Assembly: GCA_963556195.1 (NCBI GenBank)
Contig: OY744520.1
Coordinates: 153,101,607 to 153,165,606, forward strand
Direction: 5' to 3'
DNA: 64,000 nucleotides
Source of the DNA: Sepiola atlantica
Taxonomy: Eukaryota > Mollusca > Cephalopoda > Sepiida > Sepiolidae
The notes under the pieces are model-generated. The model searched no databases, was not told the origin of the DNA, and saw nothing but the letters and a program-made list of their open reading frames with translations. Positions 33,535-43,969 of this stretch are shown here, piece by piece; within the stretch, counting starts at the first letter, position 1; every line of letters starts with the position of its first letter. The position numbers and the translations under genes were made by a program.

Positions 33535-33765
33535 CTTTTATTCACCCTAAACAAGGCACATTGCCACTGCATCATAACAGGCTATTGTGATAGGGACTAG
33601 ATTTATAGTGGACAACCTCGGTCGGGAGTTGTGCAGCAAAATGTTTGTTCACATTATATTTTAATTTCTGCATTTGGTATGGTCGTAGAAACAGGAAGCA
33701 GGAAGTGAATTCCAAAGGCAAGCAGTCTGAGGATGAAGAATGCCTACACTGAATTGTTTGTTTTG
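33493..33765 (-). pseudogene. LINE family B 3' end, copy 2, with (TA)n at its tail
   Basis: On the minus strand the end of the family B protein (WNS region, FKxxVNKHFAAQL-like) and the 3' end GTTTAGGGTGAATAAAAG are recognisable. The (TA)n at 33493-33530 follows the tail directly. Only ~230 bp of this copy survive. Confidence 0.7.
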
Positions 33766-35575
33766 ACCTTTATGGCATAGCAACCCTTTTCGGGTTATTA
33801 TCTAACATCAAATCCAATCATTTTGGTAAAAGTTTGAATGTTTCAAATGTTTATTTATGATGTTTGTTTTAATTAGTTATTCATCATTTAAATGTATGCA
33901 TATACCACCGGATGCATGTCATACTCTGGACAGAAAGTGTTCAAGCCATGGATTTTTAGTCTGTGGTCCAAGCCATAGAGACAGATTTTATTTAACACAT
34001 AGATAGGAACCCTGGCAGGTACTACCACTGAAGATCAGAGTGGACGTGGGAGTAATGTAGCAATATTTGCTAATGGGGTTCAAAACAAAATTTTCAACGT
34101 AAAGTCAGATCAAGTAGAAAAGCAGAACATTCCACTAGAAATTTAAGATTAGGAATTTAAGCTGACGTGTTCAGGATGTTACGTCATAGACAGGAAGTCC
34201 CCAGTACATGAAACAGCTAAGCTGATAAAATATTTATTTTGTTTCTGAACTGCGAAGGAGTGTTGACATATTTAAGACAGCTGCTCCCTGTCCCTATAGA
34301 GGATGGCTTGGGGGAAAACCCACAGGATATTATCTAACAGCCCAAAAGAATCGTTAAACCCAAAATGCTTTTGTTCTGTCATTAATAACTTTTACAACTG
34401 CTGCTATTACAAAGAAAATGATGGCTGTCAACAAAAACACATCATGACAAACGTGCAATAGATGTTAACAGTAAAACAGAAGAGAAAAGGAGAGACAGAT
34501 CAACTCTACACTGCCACAATCATTTCCTCTACTACAGAGAAACATCACAAATGATTGAGATGACTACCTACAATATTGTTTATATGAGAAAGCCGCTGTC
34601 CAGATAATCTGCTGGAGACAAAGGATTGGTCGACCATAGTCCTACAGTAATGGAATCTAACAGGTGAATCTAACACTTTCCAAAGTTCTAAAATTCCAAC
34701 CTCGCCATTGGATGCAGTTACGTGGCATACTCAAGAAAATCCTTTACTGAATTCAATATGAAACCATCAAATAAATAATAAAAGAAGTTTCACAAAAAAT
34801 ATATTTTAATGAAAAAAATTATAAACTTTCAGAAATTAAAACATCTTTCAAGGCTGAAGTTGTCAAACTGCACTTAAAATAAATTGACATTTTTTGAGAA
34901 AAAAAAATTCATTGAGTTGTTTTTATTTCTTTGATATTGCAACAGATTAGAATAAATGTATTATTTTGTTTACGTCACTCTTGAAGATTCCATATTCAGT
35001 TGTTTTGTCATGTGAATTCTTCACATGAGAAATATGTTTTTTACTCTTTGATGTTCATTTGAATGTTTAACAACACTACAATTTATAAGTCATTCCTACT
35101 TCAACTGAAGCTGGATTGCATTCAATGTAAGTATAAAATATGCAGTGTTGATGATGAGGGCTTTAGAGGATGTTTTTACTATTGGGTCAGCATTTATCAA
35201 GGCCAAGAGCCACTTGAGGATAAGAGTATATGAGACGGAAATGATTGCCAGCCGAAAGAGAAAGAACACTATAAGAGTACTAACACTGATCAATGGTATT
35301 AGCTGTATTTGATTACTTATAGAACGGTTTGTAATAATTTATTGATACTGGATTGGAAGATGATCAAGTTGTAATCAGCAGGGAAGAACTCCTGCAGCAA
35401 TGTGTTCCACAGGTGGAAAGTCCTTGCAAAGAAGCTCTGTCCATGGGAATTTCGCCTGACACAAGGCACATGAAGAGAGACAGGAAAGTTTCTTTCATTG
35501 TGATAGTAAGAACTTGTCTTGCTCTGAATGTCTTTTTTAAAAAATATTTATGGAAATCGCTCTAGATAAGACATG
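33766..35575. other. Unassigned DNA upstream of the Ty3-type element
   Basis: AT-rich. About 35095-35150 resembles 41815-41885 (AAGCTGGAT, AAATATGCAGTGTT.ATG), a low-copy repeat. No coding is recognised. Confidence 0.5.
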
Positions 35576-35580
35576 AAGCC
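35576..35580 (+). repeat. Target-site duplication AAGCC, left
   Basis: AAGCC precedes the 5' LTR and is repeated exactly at 39785-39789 after the 3' LTR. Five bp is the Ty3-type norm. Confidence 0.93.
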
Positions 35581-35749
35581 TGTAGTAACAAAGATAATTG
35601 ATGCCTGTCTCCCCCTTGGAGTAATAATGGAATGTTCTACATTCGTGTATATTAAGAGTGAATGTTAAAACACTATTTGTCTAGCTAAGCAACAAATGGT
35701 TAAATAAAGCTTATCCTTAAGTTATATTCGGCGTCCAGTTTTTATTACA
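35581..35749 (+). repeat. 5' LTR of the Ty3-type element
   Basis: 169 bp, TGTAGTAAC...TTTATTACA, ending in TG/CA and identical to 39616-39784. It holds a TATATTAAG (about 35648) and AATAAA at about 35703. A transcript start near 35685-35691 would put AATAAA within the first ~20 nt of the RNA. Confidence 0.97.
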
Positions 35750-35750
35750 A

Positions 35751-35768
35751 TTTATTTAACCATTCGTT
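35751..35768 (+). promoter_or_regulatory. Putative self-primer binding site (Ty3-type)
   Basis: TTTATTTAACCATTCGTT begins one base after the LTR and ends right before the ATG. Its reverse complement matches the LTR segment AACAAATGGTTAAATAAA (35691-35708) at 17 of 18 positions, 14 of them contiguous. No TGG is present for a tRNA 3' end. The leader is therefore nothing but this site plus one base. The layout equals that of Tf1, where the mRNA 5' end primes minus-strand synthesis. Confidence 0.72.
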
Positions 35769-38700
35769 ATGGAACGTTACTTGAAACCCGATCGTCTAGA
35801 CCTTGATACGGCCGACTCGGAATCTACTGACAAATGGCGGCATTGGAGAAAAATGTTCGAAGGATTCCTTACAGCTCTACAGTTATCTTCAAACGCGGCT
35901 TTAACAGGTACTGAGAAATATACCCTTCTTTTACATCATGTCTCTACTGCTATTTATAGAAATTTATCTGAATGTGAAAATTATGAAACTGCGGTGGACA
36001 TTTTAGAAGCCATGTTTGTAAAGAAAAAAAATACTATTTTTGCTAGACATTTACTTGCTACCCGGCGTCAACAACCAGAAGAAAGCCTTGAACAATACCT
36101 TCAGATTCTAAAGACGTTAAGTCGCGAGTGTGAATTTACAGCCTTAACTGCGAACCAAGCGAGAGATGTTTTTATCAGGGACGCATTTATTAATGGAATA
36201 CAGTCCAACCAAATAAGACAAAGACTACTAGAGAATAAAAACCTAGACTTACCAACAGCTTATGAACAAGCTCTAACGTTGGACATGGCACAGAAGCAGT
36301 CTGTCTTCTATTTACAACCCGATATTTTGGGAGCTGCTATCGTAGCCCCTCCTCTGCATGTTCAAAATTCTTCCATTGTCCAAGATGCTGCCACCCCCCT
36401 TTCTAACGATCACGAACAACTTATCACTGCCGCCTCAGCTGGATCCACATGCTACTTTTGTGGCCTTCGTATACATGCTCGTTCGTCCTGCCCGGCTCGA
36501 GATGTTAGATGCCACAAGTGTGATAAGCAGGGACATTTTTCGAAAGTTTGCCGGTCAGCTTCTCAAAAAAAACGTTCGGCTACTCTTGCTACTGTAGCAC
36601 CAATTACAATATCAGCTGCATTCCCCGGCTGCCTCTCAAAAACAATCGTGAGGGTAAAAATCAATGGATTGACTATTCATGCGCTTATTGATACAGGCAG
36701 TTCCGAAAGTTTTATTAATGCCAGTATTGTAAAAGCAAATAAATGGGAAATATTTCCTTGTTCCAACCAAATATCAATGGCAAATTCATCTTTATCGTCC
36801 CATGTAATTGGATATTGCATGGTTAACCTGAAACTAAAAGGAAACTCCTATCAAGGGATCAAATTATCAGTAATGAAAAACCTCTGCTGCGAAGTGATTT
36901 TGGGTCACAATTTTCTAAAACAACATTCATGCGTTGAAATTCCTTTTGGTGGCCCCAAGCCAGTCCTAAGCGTATGTGGACTAGCAGCTGTCAAAGTGCG
37001 GCACCCGTCACTTTTTACAAACTTAACTCCTGACTGCAAACCAATAGCAATAAAATCAAGACGCTATTCAGAAACGGACAAGCAGTTCATAGCAGCAGAA
37101 GTAACAAAACTACTTAAGGAAGGAATTATAGAGCCAAGTGAATCTCCATGGCGAGCACAGGTCCTCGTAACAGCCACTGAAAATCACAAGAAAAGGATGG
37201 TCATTGACTATTCCCAGACCATCAACAGATACACATTACTCGATGCCTATCCACTGCCTCGTATTGACGAAATGATTTCTAATATTGCAAAATATCACAC
37301 TTTCAGTACTTTAGATCTCAGAAGTGCCTACCATCAGGTACCTATCAAGCCAGAGGATAAGCCCTACACGGCATTCGAGGCCTGCGGTCGCCTATATCAG
37401 TTCTGCCGAATTCCTTTTGGGATAACAAATGGTGTGGCTAGCTTCCAGAGGGTAATAGATGAAATAATCTCCAATGAAAAATTGAAGGGTACTGTTGCAT
37501 ATATAGACAATGTCACAGTATGCGGACATAACCAAGCTGAACATGACCACAACCTTAAACGATTCATGGCTGCCGTCAAGAAATATAATCTGACTTTGAA
37601 CAGTGAAAAATGTTCCTACAACTTGAAAAGCATCAAATTATTGGGATACATTGTCAAAAATGGCACCATGACGCCGGATCCCGAGCGACTGAAACCGCTA
37701 ATGGAATTACCAATCCCTGGAAACATGCCCTCTTTACGACGAGCCCTCGGTATGTTTGCTCACTACTCCCAATGGGTTGCGTCTTTTTCAGAAAAAATAC
37801 ACCCATTGACACAAGTATCTACTTTTCCGTTGTCCTGTTCCGCCATCAGAGCATTTCAAAACATGAAAAGGAACATTGCTCAGTCTGCCATTTCTGCTGT
37901 GGATCCTTTTATCCCTCTATTAGTTGAGACGGATGCCTCCGACTGTGCGATAGCTGCCTCACTGAGACAATCCGGTCGTCCTGTAGCTTTTTTTTCAAGA
38001 ACACTTTCGAAATCCGAGCGACGACACTCTGCAATAGAAAAAGAAGCGTACGCCATAGTTGAGGCATTACGAAAATGGAGGCATTACTTAATCGGCCGAC
38101 ATTTTGAATTAATCACTGACCAAAAGTCGGTCTCGTTTATGTTTAACCCAAAAACAACGAGTAAAATAAAAAACGAGAAAATAGCGAGATGGAGAATGGA
38201 GCTTTCTTGCTACTCCTTTGACGTCACTTACCGCCCTGGTAAGGAGAATGCCGCGGTCGACGCGCTTTCAAGGGTGTGTGGCCTGGTAACTGGCTCAGAT
38301 GATCTTCAGTATATACACAGGGAATTGTGTCACCCAGGTATCACAAGAATGATTCACGTAGTCAGGAGCAGAAACTTGCCATATTCTGTTGAAGACGTAA
38401 AAAGAATTACGAACTCTTGTCGGATATGCGCAGAAAATAAGCCCAGGTTCTACAAACCTCCTCCAGCAACACTCATTAAGGCCACACAGCCTTTTGAAAG
38501 ACTTAACCTGGATTTTAAGGGCCCTTTACCCTCTAAAACTAAAAATAAATACATGCTCACAATAATAGACGAGTACTCAAGATTTCCGTTCGTCATCCCC
38601 TGCCCAGACGTAACTGCTGCAACAGTAATTCAAGGCCTCTGCTCCATTTTTGCCGTTTTTGGAGTGCCTGCATATATACATTCAGATCGTGGGTCTGCTT

Positions 38701-39596
38701 TTATGTCGGACGAACTCAAGCAGTTTCTGCATGAACGAAGAGTAGCTGTAAGTAGAACAACTCCTCACAATCCTCAAGGAAACGGACAGTGCGAAAGATA
38801 CAATGGTATAATATGGAAGACAGTACAGTTGGCGGCAGCAAATCGCAATAGTCCGATCTCCGATTGGGAAAGTCTCATCCCCATGGCCTTATACGCTATT
38901 AGGACTCTATTATGTACAGCGACAAACGCTACCCCACATGAGAGATTCTTCTCGTTCCCACGACGAAGCTCAGCAGGCACATCACTTCCCTCGTGGCTTG
39001 CACAACCTGGCACAGTTTTATTAAAACGTCATGTTCGTCATAGTAAACATGACCCATTGGTAAGCGAGGTACAATTAATCGAAGCGAACCCTCAGTATGC
39101 ACTGGTCAGAAATTCAGAAGGAAGGCAATCTACTGTCTCCTTAAGGGATCTAGCCCCAGCAGGAAATGTATATGAACGTAGAACTGCTTCAGATGGATAT
39201 AGAGCTCCGGTTCGTGGAACAAGTCCGACCCTCTTAGGTGATCGTGTGCCAGATACGTCAAGTTCAGAGTCCCAACAAAACGAATCTGAATATACTAACA
39301 GAGTCGTCTCTGACTCTAGTTCGGACGACAGATGGGTACCACGAAAGCGGTTTCACCCAATATCTGAGACAGATACTCAATCTTCAGACACCAAGCGACC
39401 GAAGCGCCGTAGAAAACGAGAGCGATTTGGAGCAAGATATTTTAGCCCTAAACCAGCAACACAAGACAGTCCCGAAACGTCGTCAGGTCCCGAGGAGCCT
39501 AGATTAGAAATGGATGTCGGGCACGAACAACCAAGACGCCCTCAAAGAACCCGCAGGAGGCCAGGTCGATGGGATGATTTTGTTCCCTACGAATAA
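35769..39596 (+). CDS. Ty3-type gag-pol polyprotein, intact
   Basis: 1275 residues in one frame from MERYLKPDRL. Gag ends in two CCHC knuckles (C-YF-C-GLRI-H-ARSS-C at 228, C-HK-C-DKQG-H-FSKV-C at 248). Protease LIDTGSSES has Asp 308. RT has LDLRSAYHQVP (Asp 516), RIPFGITNG and AYIDNVTVCG (Tyr 578); the usual YxDD reads YIDN. RNase H starts VETDASD (Asp 722). Integrase has an HHCC finger (H850 to C884/C887) and a DD35E core: Asp 915 (LDFKG), Asp 973 (HSDRGSAF), Glu 1009 (CERYNG). A basic tail ends RRPGRWDDFVPYE. No gag/pol frameshift is needed. With identical LTRs this copy may still be competent, if YIDN is functional in this lineage; the relic at 7615 shares xVDN, which supports that. Confidence 0.97.
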   Translation: MERYLKPDRLDLDTADSESTDKWRHWRKMFEGFLTALQLSSNAALTGTEKYTLLLHHVSTAIYRNLSECENYETAVDILEAMFVKKKNTIFARHLLATRRQQPEESLEQYLQILKTLSRECEFTALTANQARDVFIRDAFINGIQSNQIRQRLLENKNLDLPTAYEQALTLDMAQKQSVFYLQPDILGAAIVAPPLHVQNSSIVQDAATPLSNDHEQLITAASAGSTCYFCGLRIHARSSCPARDVRCHKCDKQGHFSKVCRSASQKKRSATLATVAPITISAAFPGCLSKTIVRVKINGLTIHALIDTGSSESFINASIVKANKWEIFPCSNQISMANSSLSSHVIGYCMVNLKLKGNSYQGIKLSVMKNLCCEVILGHNFLKQHSCVEIPFGGPKPVLSVCGLAAVKVRHPSLFTNLTPDCKPIAIKSRRYSETDKQFIAAEVTKLLKEGIIEPSESPWRAQVLVTATENHKKRMVIDYSQTINRYTLLDAYPLPRIDEMISNIAKYHTFSTLDLRSAYHQVPIKPEDKPYTAFEACGRLYQFCRIPFGITNGVASFQRVIDEIISNEKLKGTVAYIDNVTVCGHNQAEHDHNLKRFMAAVKKYNLTLNSEKCSYNLKSIKLLGYIVKNGTMTPDPERLKPLMELPIPGNMPSLRRALGMFAHYSQWVASFSEKIHPLTQVSTFPLSCSAIRAFQNMKRNIAQSAISAVDPFIPLLVETDASDCAIAASLRQSGRPVAFFSRTLSKSERRHSAIEKEAYAIVEALRKWRHYLIGRHFELITDQKSVSFMFNPKTTSKIKNEKIARWRMELSCYSFDVTYRPGKENAAVDALSRVCGLVTGSDDLQYIHRELCHPGITRMIHVVRSRNLPYSVEDVKRITNSCRICAENKPRFYKPPPATLIKATQPFERLNLDFKGPLPSKTKNKYMLTIIDEYSRFPFVIPCPDVTAATVIQGLCSIFAVFGVPAYIHSDRGSAFMSDELKQFLHERRVAVSRTTPHNPQGNGQCERYNGIIWKTVQLAAANRNSPISDWESLIPMALYAIRTLLCTATNATPHERFFSFPRRSSAGTSLPSWLAQPGTVLLKRHVRHSKHDPLVSEVQLIEANPQYALVRNSEGRQSTVSLRDLAPAGNVYERRTASDGYRAPVRGTSPTLLGDRVPDTSSSESQQNESEYTNRVVSDSSSDDRWVPRKRFHPISETDTQSSDTKRPKRRRKRERFGARYFSPKPATQDSPETSSGPEEPRLEMDVGHEQPRRPQRTRRRPGRWDDFVPYE

Positions 39597-39602
39597 GAAG
39601 AT

Positions 39603-39615
39603 AGATGGGGGAGAA
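39603..39615 (+). other. Polypurine tract of the Ty3-type element
   Basis: AGATGGGGGAGAA abuts the 3' LTR. It is purine-only except one T, as needed for plus-strand priming. Confidence 0.88.
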
Positions 39616-39784
39616 TGTAGTAACAAAGATAATTGATGCCTGTCTCCCCCTTGGAGTAATAATGGAATGTTCTACATTCGTGTATATTAAGAGTGAATGT
39701 TAAAACACTATTTGTCTAGCTAAGCAACAAATGGTTAAATAAAGCTTATCCTTAAGTTATATTCGGCGTCCAGTTTTTATTACA
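39616..39784 (+). repeat. 3' LTR of the Ty3-type element
   Basis: Identical over 169 bp to the 5' LTR. AATAAA lies about 123 bp in and provides the 3' processing signal. Confidence 0.97.
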
Positions 39785-40030
39785 AAGCCACTTGATGTAA
39801 GGAGCTAACAAGAACAAATATGATTATCGCAAAAACAGGTAATGCCTATTGACCTTAGTCTTGAAAAGACCAAGATTATAGGTAGGAGGAAAACAGTCAG
39901 GAGGAAGAGAGTTCCAAAAGCCTGCGGTTCTTGGAAAGAAGCTACTGGAATAGGAAGGTGTATTACAATGAGGTATCAAAACAGCGAATTGATGGAGACC
40001 ACTAGACCAACATGGAGGAACCAAAGATTG
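39785..40030 (-). pseudogene. LINE RT C-terminal fragment; right-hand target duplication at its edge
   Basis: Minus-strand frame 40024-39824 reads SSFFPRTAGFWNSLPPDCFP then LFKTKVNRHYLF, the typical end of Jockey/CR1-type LINE proteins. It is related to, but distinct from, the family at 50907. The first five bases (39785-39789, AAGCC) are the right copy of the Ty3-type target duplication. Whether the Ty3-type element landed inside this LINE or next to it cannot be told. Confidence 0.75.
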
Positions 40031-42113
40031 GGACTCAGTCGAGGAGTCAGAACAAATTTAGGAGCCAGTCATGTGAAAATTGTTCGACTTAAAATAGGTA
40101 AAACAAAAATCGGTTGACTAACTTAAAATAAGTAGAAAACTGATGCATAATGAAAAATGACTAAATCAAAAAAATAATTTTGAAAGGACCTTAAAAATGA
40201 CCACTATTTATTAATGACACAAAGTCATTATTAAATGGTAGTCATTTCTAAGGTTCTTTAAAAAAACACTTAATAATGACAAAGATTTTGATATTTTTTT
40301 TATAGAATACAGCCGGCTTTTCCGACTTGTTGAATAATGGAGACTGTCAGCCTGTTTTTCCTTCAATAAAGAAATGTTTGCTTCTGAAAACGGCCATTAT
40401 TTTCCGAATAGCCAAATAATATATGTGTGCCGGTGTTGCCCGGGATAATTGAGAACCAGAACTCTGAATCACATACGAATATTGCTATTCTTATATTTTA
40501 CTTTCTATAAGTATCGAATGTCAAGTCACAAAAAAAAGAATTGTTTTAGATGTAATTTCTTTTGAATTTGTCATTAAACGTGGTTTAAATAAAAATAAGG
40601 TGATTGAAGTGACGTAAATATGTATGTTAAAATAGTCGCAGACTACGCCAGATTATTATAGCAAGTTAACAATGAGAAATAAAGAAATCACCTGAATTTG
40701 CATGTAAAACGAAAAAAATAATAATTTGATTTTGGTGTAAATTCATGTGTACAGATGTAAAAATAAGTAAAAGTAGCATATCAACAGCAATTGTAAAAAT
40801 AACAATGTGTGTGTGTGTGTGCGCGCATGCGAAAGAGAGTAAATTTGTAAAAATTGCACTCAGTAAAAAATGAAATGACTTATATTTCTATTACAACAGC
40901 CTCGTTTTCGATTTAACTATTGCCACTTAGTTTTGACTGAATTGTTAGCAAAAAAGAAGAAACTGTCAGGCGACATTTTACTTTTCAAAGTCTATAAAGA
41001 AATTTTATGCCAGATTATTAACCGTCACAGTATTTATCTTTTTGTCAAAGAATATTTTCTGTAGGCCATGGCTAGTGGTTGAAGCACTCCATTATCTCCC
41101 AAAGTATTTACATGGCATGCTTTTCTGTAATTAATATTAAGAAACAAATGAAGCAATGTAAGTAATTAAGAATAATGAAAAGGAAAAGGAATAAGTAAAT
41201 AAATAAATAAATAGAAAGAAAAGTATTTGTATAATTGCATAATGTTGATATTATATTCCCATTTAAAGTGGGCGACACTGTGCAGTTGACTGGTTTAGTA
41301 AGTGTTTAGTTTATCAGAAATATCTGTCAGAGCTGCCAATAAAAGTTAATTGCATTTGTGTGCATAATTATAATTTTTTTTTAATGATTAATGTCTATAT
41401 TAAGGAAATTAAGTGTGAAATTTGTAAATGAAAAAAAAAAAATTGAATAACTCTGTACCCAGCGAATGGAGACGCCATTTTGATGTTCTCATTTCTGTCA
41501 GTTTCTTTTACTGAAAAAATTATAGTGTCAGACAGAATACGTAATCGGTTGGAATTTATTTCTATCTCAAGAACACAGACTGAAAATTTCCGTATTTCAC
41601 TGGCTAAGCAGAATCAAATATCGATTTCTGAGATGCATTGCTATTTAGGTCTAACTTAAAAATCCGACCGACTTAATTTTATATATTAGATACTTTATAT
41701 ATGAATTAATACTAATGGATGGAGATTTCTTAGGTCAGAGTTTGATCTTTTAAAATTTCAGGTGTTGAGATTGGAATCAAAGTCAAGTGTTTTGGTTAAA
41801 AAGCGTACAGCCCTGGTTACTACTTCGACTAAAGCTGGATGTTAAGTTAGATAAAATTCCATGCAAGTATTAAATATGCAGTGTTCATGTTCAAATAGTT
41901 TACAGGATTTCCGGTAAACTGCTTTTCTAAAATTACAAAATTTCATGAATTGTTCTTAAATGCTTTTTACAATAATCCTGCAATGAAGAGAAAAAAACGC
42001 CTCATTTTTTTTTAAATAGTTCAATTTTCAGTCTGGGATTCACGCTTAGAATCTTGATAGCAAACAAATACATATTGTCAAACTTGTGAATCCATACGAA
42101 ATTTCGAACATGA
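40031..42113. other. Unassigned AT-rich DNA with a hairpin
   Basis: A foldback at 40183-40259 pairs two ~35-bp arms (AAAGGACCTTAAAAATGAC with its complement). A (GT)n run sits near 40806. No coding is recognised. Confidence 0.65.
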
Positions 42114-42114
42114 A

Positions 42115-42459
42115 CACGTGGCGCAATGGATAAAGTGTTAAATAACAATCAGTTCTAAGCAACAGTCTTCTGGAGGTTGATGTTTCAATTCTCACTACAG
42201 GAAGTATTAAGAATAAAATAAGAATTACTTAATAAAGACTTCTACCCCATCATGGCTGATGGAATGAAAACAATCTGTTCTGATGGATTAAATAATTCAA
42301 AATTCCATAGAGATTCTGTAGTTCGACAAGATGCATCCGAAGAAGGGGGAAAGTTACATCGGCAGAAACGTTGTAATAATTAAATCCAACATGAGAATAG
42401 TAGTCCAAATCATTACAATAGTATAAATTATCAATCCTCATCTAAAAGATTCTGAAACA
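42115..42459 (+). repeat. tRNA-derived SINE, copy 2
   Basis: The head GTGGCGCAATGGATAAAG is A-box-like. CAGTTCTAAGCAACAGTCTT, GGAGGTTGATGTTTCAATTC (B-box-like), GACAAGATGCATCCGAAGAA, GCAGAAACGTTG and ATCAATCCTCATCT follow in the order seen at 30774-31081. Confidence 0.75.
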
Positions 42460-42719
42460 AACAAATATTTATATAACTGTGAAATTTTAGAAGCAGTTAA
42501 CATGACACGAGATTTTGTTAAACAAATGAAATATTTATTAAATCATTTTTTCTTTTTTAAATCCAAATTTTCGGTTTTCAAAACCTTATTCATGGTACAG
42601 ACAATATTTTCCTTTTTTTTCTTTCTTTTCTTCTTTGTTTTTCATAGTCGAAGTCTTACGACTTGGCCGAAGATCGATATTCTGGTGTTATGAAGATCCT
42701 GTTTTTTTTTGTTTTTTTC

Positions 42720-42758
<39 letters not shown>

Positions 42759-42953
42759 AAATTCCCGAAACAGTTTTTTCATGGTAAACAACTGATGATC
42801 CCTTAAAATAGTGTTAGAAACAAACTAATATAATAACTGTAAAAAATAAATTGACTTACATGAGTGATTTTCCACTGAAAGACTTGGGACTATAAGTTTA
42901 TTTTTTTAAAGTTTTTTTTTTTAATATAGTTTTAATGGTTGAGAAACTTCCGA

Positions 42954-43011
<58 letters not shown>

Positions 43012-43544
43012 GGTGTACTAAAAGCGAACTTTTAGGAAAAGTGAAACCTATTGTGAAGAGTATATAGCTCAATATCCAGGATAGAGCAGGTATATATATA
43101 TACACTTTATCCAATGACCATAGAAAAAAAAATCAATCCAAAACTATCATTTTCATTTATTGTTTTAATTTCTTTATTTTCATATTTCAGCTGTATTTCT
43201 TCTTTGTCTCACAAAACAAAAATTTTTAATTTATTTTTTCTAAATTTAATACTTTTTCTTACACGCGTTTCAGAGCAAAGTCAAAAGAAATATATAGTCT
43301 TTAGTTTAGCTTTGCTAAACATCAGAGCAATAGTTCATTTAATGATAATAGGAAAACATTATCTTAAAAACAGGAGAAAGGAAGAAGGAAAAAGTTTAAG
43401 AAGTGTTGTCAAAAATAACGTTAGCCAAAATACATGAAAAAAAAACTCACTTGAAAAATGATGACAAAATTCCAGGATCTCCCTCTAAAAAGAAAACAAA
43501 CAAACTTTGCTCCCGACATTTAGAATACCTGGAAGAATAGTGCA
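42460..43544. other. Intergenic DNA with (TA)n tracts
   Basis: (TA)n at 42725-42755 and 42956-43007. A 107-codon frame near 43114-43437 is basic and hydrophobic by AT bias and matches nothing I know. Confidence 0.6.
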
Positions 43545-43649
43545 TTTAGGGAATTTTTATTTTTATATCTCTTTTATGTTCACTAAGCCTTTTCTTTAGT
43601 TCCTGTTGTTTCATCAACGTATATCTGATGGCAATTATTGCATGGATTA

Positions 43650-43714
<65 letters not shown>

Positions 43715-43810
43715 GTATGCGTATAGCAAGGTGTATGCAAGTATGAGTAATTGATATGTATGTGTATATATACGTATGGATTTTGTGTATATATGGTTTT
43801 ATATATATGC

Positions 43811-43874
<64 letters not shown>
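43650..43874. repeat. (TA)n, (TG)n and degenerate TA tracts
   Basis: (TA)n to about 43688, (TG)n to 43714, TA-like spacer, then pure (TA)n at about 43816-43874. The tyrosine/isoleucine frames on it are artefacts. Confidence 0.95.
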
Positions 43875-43880
<6 letters not shown>

Positions 43881-43881
43881 T

Positions 43882-43969
43882 AATCCAGGCAAGGTAAACA
43901 TCCACAGGATAGGAATCCAAATAATTTCAACCGGGCTTATAAAAAGTGCTCAATATCAAATAGAGCTTA
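43882..43969 (+). repeat. Dispersed ~90-bp module, copy 2
   Basis: Near-identical to 1548-1636 and again next to (TA)n. See that entry. Confidence 0.8.

Larger units (their letters stand above)
35581..39784 (+). mobile_element. Complete Ty3-type (Metaviridae) LTR retrotransposon, 4.2 kb
   Basis: Identical 169-bp LTRs, exact 5-bp target duplication, a polypurine tract and one unbroken 1275-codon gag-pol with every expected catalytic motif except the last RT aspartate. All structural criteria for a very recent insertion are met. The element is compact: one frame, no env, and a 19-nt leader. It carries a putative self-primer site in place of a tRNA site. A worn relative is at 7615-9409. Confidence 0.97.
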
